Shown in pieces: positions 1 to 4,816 of a stretch of 5,071 nucleotides of DNA. The position numbers and the translations under genes were made by a program. This stretch comes from Gammaproteobacteria bacterium (GTDB lineage: Bacteria; Pseudomonadota; Gammaproteobacteria; Pseudomonadales; M0112). Below the pieces are notes generated by a model. It saw only the letters and a program-made list of their open reading frames with translations. It did no database searches and was not told where the DNA came from. Numbering within the stretch: the first letter of the stretch is position 1; every line of letters starts with the position of its first letter. The stretch spans positions 1 to 5,071 of the forward strand of contig SBFY01000123.1 in assembly GCA_006227085.1 (NCBI GenBank), in the 5' to 3' direction.

Positions 1-2
1 TG

Positions 3-311
3 GGTATCCAGTACGACACGCCGGAAAAAGACTGGGGCCAGTTGAGCTTCCGTGTCGATGCCTCCTACCAGGATGACATCCTGTTCTCGGCAACCGATAC
101 CACGGTGGGCCAGGAAGCGCGCACGCTGTTGAATGGCCGTATCACCTTGTCGCAGATCCCGGTGGGCGAGGGTGACCTGAAAGCAGCGGTGTGGGGCCGT
201 AACCTGACCGATGAAGAATACCGTGTCCACGGCACGAACTTCGGGTTCTACACCTCCTACCTGTGGGGCGAGCCGCGCACCTTCGGTGTGGATGTGACCT
301 ACGAGTTCTGA
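3..311 (+). CDS. TonB-dependent receptor, C-terminal fragment (5' end outside window)
   Basis: This is the last ~102 residues of an outer-membrane TonB-dependent receptor; the reading frame is open through the left edge, so the plug domain and most of the barrel lie outside the window. Visible evidence is the alternating hydrophobic/polar pattern of beta-barrel strands, the family-typical segment NLTDEEYRVHG near the end, then GEPRTFGVDVTYEF, where an aromatic-rich last strand ends in Phe, the usual C-terminal signal for outer-membrane barrel insertion. By family knowledge such receptors import bulky or scarce ligands (siderophores, cobalamin, glycans, and in many marine Gammaproteobacteria organic carbon substrates) using TonB-ExbBD energy. 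The ligand cannot be read from this part. The exported hydrolase that follows after 16 bp is likely co-transcribed, which hints at an organic ester or lactone substrate rather than iron; that is inference. Confidence 0.9.
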   Translation, partial: GIQYDTPEKDWGQLSFRVDASYQDDILFSATDTTVGQEARTLLNGRITLSQIPVGEGDLKAAVWGRNLTDEEYRVHGTNFGFYTSYLWGEPRTFGVDVTYEF

Positions 312-327
312 TCGGTAACGGTGCGCT

Positions 328-1491
328 ATGAACATCATGAAAGCCATGATCCCGCATCGCGTCACGGGCAAGCTGTTCGCAGCTTGCCTGGTGATGTCGG
401 GCTGGGTTAACCCCGGTTGGGCCGACAACGCATCGGCAGCAGCTGATGCCATGGCTGCACGCATGCAGCAGCAGTTGCAGTCCCTGCAGCTGCCGGCTTT
501 CCCCGAATTTCCTGCGCCGCAGGAAACGCTGGGTGAAAAAGACCAGGGCACGATTTTCTATCGCACCAAAAGCCCGTATGACTTTGATGTGGTCCTGCGT
601 GACTACGCCGGCAGTCGTGAGACCACCGGCGTGGGTTACCTGGTGTTACCGGAGAAAGCGTCCCGGAGGAAACCGGTTGCGGCCATGATCATCTTGCATG
701 GCAGTGGCGGTATCAGCCCGGGTCGTGAATTCGGGTATGCCCGCATGCTGGCAGATAACGGTTATGCCGCGTTCGTACTGGATTATTACCTGCCGCGCGG
801 TATCACACCGAAATCACCTTACATGCTGGCGACAACATCAGTAACCGAATTTGATGCAGTCACGGATGCCTATAACGCCATGCGCCTGCTATCAACGCAC
901 CCCCTAATTGATGGCAAGCGTATTGGCGTCATGGGTTTTTCGTATGGTGGTATGGCCACGCGCTTGGCGATGGATGAGCGGTTCCGCCAGGTCATCACGC
1001 CTGAACATCCCGGCTTTGCTGCCCATGCGGATTATTACGGCCCGTGTTTCCAGATCCTGGGTACGGGCAAAACCAATGGTGCGCCGTTGTTGACCCTGCG
1101 TGGCACCGAAGACAATTCCGTTACGATCGCCGATTGCCAGTTGCGTGAAGCAGAAATGCGGGCGCTGGGCGTCAAGGTGACGGCAGAGGTCTACGAAGGT
1201 GCGGGTCACGCCTGGGACACCGGTGTGCCGCGTCGCCTCTATCAGGACTATCCGTATATCGCCGGCTGTGATGTGGTGTATGACGAAGACGGTATCCCGT
1301 TCGTGAATGGCAAGAAATTGATCGATCCCTCGCCTGGCAGCACGCCGGCGGAACGCCAGAAAATGCGCATCCGTACGGCAGGAGTCCTTGGCCGTTGTGC
1401 CGGCCAGGGCTATGTGATCGGCTGGGATCCGCAAACCCGTGCCAAGTCCGATGCTGCCTTGCTCCGGTTCCTCAGGCAGGCACTGAAATAA
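328..1491 (+). CDS. Exported dienelactone-hydrolase-like alpha/beta hydrolase (serine nucleophile)
   Basis: The protein has 387 residues. The N-terminus has basic residues (K5, R11, K15), a hydrophobic run at about 16-26 and a likely signal peptidase I site after PGWA (residue 32), so I expect a periplasmic or secreted enzyme. The alpha/beta hydrolase core shows the oxyanion-side motif HGSGG (124-128), the nucleophile elbow GFSYGG with Ser205, a candidate acid Asp262 (GTEDNSV) and the catalytic His294 (GAGHAWD). Classical dienelactone hydrolases use Cys as nucleophile, so this serine version is more probably a general esterase/lactonase of the DLH family than a true carboxymethylenebutenolidase. 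About 93 residues follow the catalytic His, more than the ~30-40 usual in short DLHs. The mature protein has four Cys (240, 270, 314, 357), compatible with two disulfides. The ATG at 328 keeps the complete signal peptide; its ribosome site is weak (GGTAACGG). ATGs at 337 and 346 are alternatives. It lies 16 bp after the TonB receptor gene and is followed by a terminator. The substrate is unknown. Confidence 0.85.
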   Translation: MNIMKAMIPHRVTGKLFAACLVMSGWVNPGWADNASAAADAMAARMQQQLQSLQLPAFPEFPAPQETLGEKDQGTIFYRTKSPYDFDVVLRDYAGSRETTGVGYLVLPEKASRRKPVAAMIILHGSGGISPGREFGYARMLADNGYAAFVLDYYLPRGITPKSPYMLATTSVTEFDAVTDAYNAMRLLSTHPLIDGKRIGVMGFSYGGMATRLAMDERFRQVITPEHPGFAAHADYYGPCFQILGTGKTNGAPLLTLRGTEDNSVTIADCQLREAEMRALGVKVTAEVYEGAGHAWDTGVPRRLYQDYPYIAGCDVVYDEDGIPFVNGKKLIDPSPGSTPAERQKMRIRTAGVLGRCAGQGYVIGWDPQTRAKSDAALLRFLRQALK

Positions 1492-1526
1492 CCCGCCAGG
1501 TCGTTTGTTGTTACCTTGCATTTGTC

Positions 1527-1552
1527 GCCCCCTGTATTGGGGGCTTTTTTTT
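1527..1552 (+). terminator. Rho-independent terminator after the hydrolase gene
   Basis: GCCCCC (1527-1532), a six-base loop TGTATT, then GGGGGC (1539-1544) form a perfect 6-bp GC stem directly followed by eight T (1545-1552). It sits 36 bp after the hydrolase stop codon and separates the receptor/hydrolase unit from the tetR promoter. The other strand lacks a comparable T-run, so it should act in the rightward direction only. Confidence 0.93.
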
Positions 1553-1584
1553 GCCGGTCGAAAGCTGCCTGTCGGGATGGTTAC

Positions 1585-1613
1585 TTTACAAGGGGATTGA
1601 TTTCCGCTTTAAT
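1585..1613 (+). promoter_or_regulatory. Sigma70-type promoter of the tetR-monooxygenase operon
   Basis: TTTACA (1585-1590; 5 of 6 to TTGACA) and TTTAAT (1608-1613; 5 of 6 to TATAAT) are separated by exactly 17 bp. The expected transcription start is near 1620, giving a leader of about 25 nt before the ATG at 1645. The -10 box lies inside the left arm of the inverted repeat at 1607-1634, so a protein bound there would block RNA polymerase. The prediction rests on consensus and spacing only. Confidence 0.7.
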
Positions 1614-1634
1614 TAATCAAACGATTAATTAAAG
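1607..1634. promoter_or_regulatory. Perfect 12-bp inverted repeat, candidate TetR operator
   Basis: CTTTAATTAATC (1607-1618), spacer AAAC, then GATTAATTAAAG (1623-1634) are exact reverse complements: a 28-bp dyad. Each arm contains TTAATTAA, itself palindromic, so the site can also be read as two 8-bp palindromes 16 bp apart (1609-1616 and 1625-1632). It is strikingly AT-rich against GC-rich surroundings. It covers the -10 box and the expected transcription start and ends just before the ribosome-binding region of the TetR-family gene. Position, symmetry and size fit a TetR-family operator giving autorepression; that binding is inferred. A related sequence GATTGATT occurs at 1595-1602 between the promoter boxes. 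Confidence 0.82.
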
Positions 1635-1644
1635 GGTGGGAAGC

Positions 1645-2343
1645 ATGGCCCCGGCAGGCAAGGCGATAAAGGCAGGCAAGCTGGAAAAGACGGGCAAGGG
1701 TGGCAAGCGACCCGGGCGACCCGCCGCGCTGGCAGAGCAGGATGTGCGCCAGCAGCTATTGCAGGCAGCGGCCACGTGCCTGGGCCAGAAAAGCTGGTCA
1801 ACCATTTCCATTCGTGAGGTTGCTGCAGCCGCTGGCACGAATTCAGCCATGGTCAGCTACTACTTCGGCGGCAAGGCCGGACTGGTGCATGCCTTGCTGG
1901 AATCGGTCATGGCGGGGAACCTGTTGCCGGCAGTGGAGGCCTCGGTGTTGGCGCCGTTACCCGCCGTCGAACGCCTGCCATTGATTCTTGCCCAGTTCCG
2001 CCAGTTGTTTGACCAGCATCCCTGGTTGTTGCGGTTGATCGTCGACGACCTGGTGAACGAAGACAAGACCTTGCGCAAGGCGTTTGTATCGACATTGGCC
2101 GGTGGCAGTGGTGCGTTCCTGTCCGGCTTTATTCGCTTGCAGCAGCAAGACGGTTATTACCGGAGCGATATCCATGTGACATGGGCAACCGTGTCGTTGC
2201 TGTCGTTGATGACATTTCCTTTATTGGCTACGCCGATCCTGAAGGATGCCTATGGCGTTAACCCGAAAGACCTGCAGGGTGATCCCTGGATTAATCATGT
2301 CCAATCCATGTTTGAAGGTGGCCTGCGTGCCACGAAGGAGTGA
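1645..2343 (+). CDS. TetR/AcrR-family transcriptional regulator
   Basis: The protein has 232 residues. A lysine/arginine-rich N-terminal extension (about 1-27, with GKGGKRPGRP at 17-26) precedes a standard TetR DNA-binding domain. The helix-turn-helix lies at about 53-74 (TISIREVAAAAGTNSAMVSYYF), followed by the family-typical GGKAGLVHALL (75-85). The remaining ~145 residues are the helical ligand-binding/dimerisation domain; the ligand cannot be deduced. I chose ATG 1645 rather than the in-frame GTG at 1636: the GTG lies almost on top of the operator and has no ribosome site, whereas the ATG follows the purine-rich GGGTGGGAAG. The protein most likely represses its own promoter through the dyad at 1607-1634, and with it the monooxygenase gene 3 bp downstream, until an aromatic or steroid-like inducer binds. 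That role is inferred from gene order. Length is slightly above the usual ~200 because of the basic tail. Confidence 0.9.
   Translation: MAPAGKAIKAGKLEKTGKGGKRPGRPAALAEQDVRQQLLQAAATCLGQKSWSTISIREVAAAAGTNSAMVSYYFGGKAGLVHALLESVMAGNLLPAVEASVLAPLPAVERLPLILAQFRQLFDQHPWLLRLIVDDLVNEDKTLRKAFVSTLAGGSGAFLSGFIRLQQQDGYYRSDIHVTWATVSLLSLMTFPLLATPILKDAYGVNPKDLQGDPWINHVQSMFEGGLRATKE
2335..2340 (+). promoter_or_regulatory. Shine-Dalgarno site of the monooxygenase gene
   Basis: AAGGAG lies inside the last codons of the tetR gene, six bases before ATG 2347. It fixes the start of the monooxygenase and supports translation from the same mRNA as tetR. Confidence 0.85.
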
Positions 2344-2346
2344 CCG

Positions 2347-3519
2347 ATGAGTGCGATAAGCCGTGAGCAATTGATGGTGAGTGCCAGCAAGGTGCGTGAA
2401 CTGGCCGCTGCCAAAAGCCAGGAGACCGAGCAGCTGCGGCAACTGCCGGAACCGGTGCTGGAGGCGATGATTGACGGCAAGCTGTTTTCCATCGTGGCGC
2501 CAAAGCGTCACAACGGCTTGGAGCTGGATATCGATGTGCTGCTGGATGCCGCGCGCGAAGTCGGGCGCGGTTGTGGTTCCACCGCATGGGTATTGTCCTT
2601 GCTCGGCACACATAACTGGATGGGTGGCTTGTTCCCGGCAGAAACACAGCAGGAATTATTCGGTGACAAGGGGTACTTGCTGGCGCCGGCGACGTTTGCA
2701 CCGAGTGGCACCATGCGTGCGTGTGAGGGCGGCTTTCGCGTCAGCGGGCAGTGGAAATTCGGCAGCGGCGTGATGCATTCCGGCTGGGTGATGGTGTCGG
2801 CACTGGAAGAAGACGACAAGGCCAATATGGTGGGCATGCGTTGTATTGCCTTGCCAGTGGCGGATGTCACGATCAAGGACACCTGGCATACCTCTGGCAT
2901 GCGCGGGACCGGCAGTAATGACATTGTTATCGACGATGCGTTTGTGCCGGCGCGGCGCACCATCCCGTTTTTCGATTTACTGGAAGGCACCACCGAAGGC
3001 GGCAAGCTATCCGCCAACCCTGTGTACCGTTTGCCATTGATCCCGTACCTCGCGTTCACGGCCGCTGCGCCAGCGTTGGGCATGGGGCGTGGCGCGGTGG
3101 ATGCGTTTTCCGCGTACCTGAAAGAGCGCGTGTTCATCAGTGGTGATGCGCAGAAAGACAAGCCCGCAGCGCAAATGCGTTTGGCCGAAGCGAATAATGA
3201 AGTGTCAGCAGCCGAAGCGTTGGTGGAAAAAGGTGTGCACGACATGCTGGCCAAGGTGAAAAGTGGCACGCCTTTCACCATTGATGACCGTGTGCGCTAT
3301 CGCTCGGAAGCCTGCTATGCCGCGACATTGGTGAAGCGTGCGATTGATCGCCTGTGCGAGGCGGCCGGTGCCCGTGCGCAATTCCAGAACCATCCCTTGC
3401 AGCGCTTCCAGCGTGACATCAATACGCTGCGCGGCCATGTGGTGTTCGATCTCGATACCACGATGGAGCTGCAGGGGCGTGTGTTGATCGGCATGCCGCC
3501 GAACCAGCCCTTGGTGTAG
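2347..3519 (+). CDS. Flavin-dependent monooxygenase, oxygenase component (HsaA/HpaB-C2-like, acyl-CoA dehydrogenase fold)
   Basis: The protein has 390 residues, close to HsaA-type oxygenases. Domain order is that of the acyl-CoA dehydrogenase superfamily: helical N-terminal part (about 1-115), central beta domain (about 116-215) and C-terminal helical bundle of the Acyl-CoA_dh_2 type (about 235-380). Motifs recalling the steroid-ring hydroxylase HsaA are GCGSTAWVLSLLGTHNW (75-91), the G.W.FGSG region (134-141), MRGTGSND (185-192) and HPLQRFQRDINTLRGH (349-364). H89, S140 and H364 may correspond to active-site residues of group D monooxygenases; this is a by-eye alignment. Such enzymes hydroxylate phenolic or related substrates using reduced FMN/FAD from a separate flavin reductase, here not in the window. 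It is translationally close to tetR (3-bp gap), so regulator and enzyme probably respond to the same compound. Alternatives are a DszC-like oxygenase or a true acyl-CoA dehydrogenase; the motifs favour a monooxygenase. I do not assign hsaA because no other steroid genes are visible. Confidence 0.83.
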   Translation: MSAISREQLMVSASKVRELAAAKSQETEQLRQLPEPVLEAMIDGKLFSIVAPKRHNGLELDIDVLLDAAREVGRGCGSTAWVLSLLGTHNWMGGLFPAETQQELFGDKGYLLAPATFAPSGTMRACEGGFRVSGQWKFGSGVMHSGWVMVSALEEDDKANMVGMRCIALPVADVTIKDTWHTSGMRGTGSNDIVIDDAFVPARRTIPFFDLLEGTTEGGKLSANPVYRLPLIPYLAFTAAAPALGMGRGAVDAFSAYLKERVFISGDAQKDKPAAQMRLAEANNEVSAAEALVEKGVHDMLAKVKSGTPFTIDDRVRYRSEACYAATLVKRAIDRLCEAAGARAQFQNHPLQRFQRDINTLRGHVVFDLDTTMELQGRVLIGMPPNQPLV

Positions 3520-3528
3520 GGGAAAGGC

Positions 3529-4014
3529 TTAGCGATTCTGGTGTCGTGTGAGGCGTTGCTTCTCGCGATTCCAGTCGCGTTCTTTTTCGGTGGCGCGCTT
3601 GTCGTGTTCCTGCTTGCCTTTGGCCAGGGCGATTTCGCATTTCACCAGGTGGCGTTTCCAGTACATCGCGGTACAAATGCAGGTGTAGCCCTTTTGCTGG
3701 ACGGCGCCGAACAGGCGTGACAGCTCACGGCGCGACAGCAGCAATTTGCGCGTGCGTTTCGGGTCCGGGTCAACATGGGTGCTGGCACTTTTGAGTGGTT
3801 CGATGTGCGAACCCAGCAGCCAGGCCTCGCCGTCTTTCAGCAGCACATAGCTGTCGACCAGCTGGCACTTGCCGGCACGCAGGCTTTTCACTTCCCAGCC
3901 TTCGAGCGCGATCCCCGCTTCGAAGCGATCCTCGAAATGGTATTCGTGCTTGGCCTTGCGGTTCAGCGCGATGGTGCCGCCGCCCTCTTTTTTCTTGTCA
4001 GTGCTTTTGCTCAT
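3529..4014 (-). CDS. smpB: SsrA-binding protein SmpB
   Basis: SmpB binds tmRNA and delivers it to stalled ribosomes in trans-translation, so that the truncated peptide is tagged and the ribosome freed; it acts in the cytoplasm. The protein has 161 residues, normal length. Family hallmarks in order: NRKAKHEY (18-25), FEAGIALEGWEVKSLRAGK (31-49, tmRNA-binding OB-fold), DSYVLLKDGEAWLLGSHIEPL (54-74), DPKRTRKLLLSRREL (84-98), KGYT (108-111), EIALAKGK..HDKR (127-140) and the basic C-terminal tail KERDWNREKQR (144-154), which enters the empty mRNA channel. The usual tmRNA gene ssrA is not visible here. The gene diverges from ratA and converges on the monooxygenase gene with only 9 bp between stop codons. 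The start at 4014 is the only one that keeps the normal N-terminus; no Shine-Dalgarno sequence precedes it, and a TATAAT box lies eight bases upstream, suggesting a near-leaderless mRNA. Confidence 0.97.
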   Translation of the reverse strand: MSKSTDKKKEGGGTIALNRKAKHEYHFEDRFEAGIALEGWEVKSLRAGKCQLVDSYVLLKDGEAWLLGSHIEPLKSASTHVDPDPKRTRKLLLSRRELSRLFGAVQQKGYTCICTAMYWKRHLVKCEIALAKGKQEHDKRATEKERDWNREKQRLTRHQNR

Positions 4015-4022
4015 GGGGCGCG

Positions 4023-4028
4023 ATTATA
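4023..4028 (-). promoter_or_regulatory. smpB: -10 box of smpB (near-leaderless start)
   Basis: On the minus strand a perfect TATAAT ends eight bases before the smpB ATG. With normal spacing, transcription would begin about two bases before the start codon. No convincing -35 is present at 16-18 bp: the closest is TTGCCC (4054-4049), 20 bp away. There is no TGn extension either. The box is clear but the promoter as a whole is only a prediction. Confidence 0.55.
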
Positions 4029-4037
4029 GCGGTTTGC

Positions 4038-4066
4038 TTCACAGGCATGGGCAAATCCCCGACAAT
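4038..4066 (+). promoter_or_regulatory. Predicted promoter of ratA-rnfH
   Basis: TTCACA (4038-4043; 5 of 6 to consensus) and GACAAT (4061-4066; 4 of 6) are 17 bp apart. Transcription would start near 4073, leaving a leader of about 13 nt that holds the GAGG ribosome site at 4077-4080. It lies within the 71-bp gap shared with the divergent smpB promoter, whose -10 box is only 9 bp from this -35. Confidence 0.5.
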
Positions 4067-4085
4067 ACCGCCCGACGAGGTGCCC

Positions 4086-4520
4086 ATGACCCATATCCAC
4101 CGACACGCCCTGTTGCCGTATTCCTGTGAGCAGCTGTTTGTGCTGGTCAATGACGTGGCTGCCTATCCGCAATACATGGCCGGCTGCGTGGGCGCCGAAG
4201 TGCTGGAGCAGACTGCCGACACGATGACGGCGCGGCTGGACCTGGCCAAGGGGCCGGTGCGGCAGAGCTTCACCACCTGCAACCGGATGCAGCCCTTCGA
4301 GAGGATCGGGCTGTCACTGGTCGATGGCCCGTTTGACCAGTTTGAAGGCTGCTGGACCTTCCAGCCCTTGAGCCAAACCGCCTGCAAGGTCACACTCGAC
4401 CTGCGTTTTGCGTTATCCTCGCGCATCGCCAATATGGCGGCTGGCAAGTTGTTCCAGACCGTCGCCAACCAGCAAGTCGATGCCCTGAGCCAACGAGCGA
4501 GACAGATCTATGGCCGATGA
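4086..4520 (+). CDS. ratA: RatA-like protein (type II toxin-antitoxin RatA / COQ10-START family)
   Basis: The protein has 144 residues, matching E. coli RatA/PasT (about 145-158). It belongs to the polyketide cyclase/START-like, COQ10-related family. Visible hallmarks: RHALLPYSCEQLFVLVNDVAAYPQY (6-30) with the typical LVNDV..YP core, FTTCN (62-66), LVDGPF (78-83), W..TPLS-like WTFQPLSQTACKV (90-102) and an amphipathic C-terminal helix (113-140). E. coli RatA was reported to bind the 50S subunit and block subunit association; homologues have also been linked to ubiquinone and respiratory function and to stress tolerance, so 'toxin' should be read with caution. ATG 4086 has GAGG five bases upstream; an in-frame GTG at 4080 and a longer upstream open frame are less likely, because family alignments start near MTHIHRHALLPYS. 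It is the first gene of a two-gene unit and its end overlaps rnfH by 11 nt, so the two are likely translationally coupled. Confidence 0.93.
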   Translation: MTHIHRHALLPYSCEQLFVLVNDVAAYPQYMAGCVGAEVLEQTADTMTARLDLAKGPVRQSFTTCNRMQPFERIGLSLVDGPFDQFEGCWTFQPLSQTACKVTLDLRFALSSRIANMAAGKLFQTVANQQVDALSQRARQIYGR

Positions 4521-4815
4521 CAAGATTACCGTGGAAGTCGCTTACGCCCTGCCGCAGAAGCAGAAAATCGTCCCGGTACAGGTGATGCCGGGCACCACGG
4601 CACGCGATGTCGTGCGCCAATCGGGCATTGCCCGTGATTTCCCCGGGCTGGATGTGGAAGCGGCTGACCTGGGCCTGTTCGGCAAGTCCGTGAAAGATGA
4701 CTTTGCCCCGCAAGCGGGTGATCGCATCGAGATTTATCGCCCGCTCAGTGCGGATCCCAAGGATGCGCGCAAGGCGCGTGCGGCCAAGGCGAAGGAAAAG
4801 AAAGCAGCCAGCTGA
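4510..4815 (+). CDS. rnfH: RnfH/RatB family ubiquitin-like protein
   Basis: The protein has 101 residues. It has the beta-grasp, ubiquitin-like fold of the RnfH family (UPF0125; called RatB or PasI in enterobacteria). Motifs: ITVEVAYALPQKQKI (6-20), GTTARDVVRQSGI (28-40), LGLFGKSVKDDF (54-65) and GDRIEIYRPLSADPKDARKAR (70-90), with a lysine-rich tail to residue 99. The end of the family core, IYRPL.ADPK..R, is diagnostic. The biochemical function is unsettled: it was proposed as antitoxin partner of RatA, and the name RnfH comes from association with rnf clusters in other bacteria. No rnf genes are visible here. ATG 4510 lies inside the ratA 3' end (11-nt overlap) with only a modest purine run (GCGAGA) upstream, consistent with translational coupling. 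The gene ends 1 bp before the stop codon of the convergent bamE. Confidence 0.93.
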   Translation: MADDKITVEVAYALPQKQKIVPVQVMPGTTARDVVRQSGIARDFPGLDVEAADLGLFGKSVKDDFAPQAGDRIEIYRPLSADPKDARKARAAKAKEKKAAS

Positions 4816-4816
4816 G

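Noticed and set aside
904..1521. 205-codon open frame on the minus strand opposite the exported hydrolase
   Set aside because: The plus-strand product has a signal peptide and complete catalytic triad. The antisense frame shows no domain features and begins next to the terminator of the real gene.
1636..1644. GTG start adding three residues to the TetR regulator
   Set aside because: It lies almost on the operator arm with no ribosome site before it, while ATG 1645 has the purine-rich GGGTGGGAAG upstream.
2289..2296. Second copy of the operator core, GATTAATC, near the end of the tetR gene
   Set aside because: Only eight self-complementary bases match, it lies inside codons for conserved coding sequence, and no promoter is near. 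It is probably chance.
2508..3281. Long open frame (257 codons) on the minus strand opposite the monooxygenase gene
   Set aside because: It is antisense to a clearly conserved enzyme, its translation is low-complexity in Ser/Ala/Pro with no recognisable motif, and it has no ribosome site. Such shadows are common in GC-rich genes.
3795..4085. Upstream in-frame extension of ratA running across smpB
   Set aside because: The extension is antisense to smpB, has no RatA-family similarity, and a good GAGG ribosome site precedes ATG 4086.
4015..4085. tmRNA gene (ssrA) or other small RNA next to smpB
   Set aside because: The 71-bp gap is too short for tmRNA and holds only promoter-like boxes. No tRNA-like or tag-encoding sequence is visible in the window.
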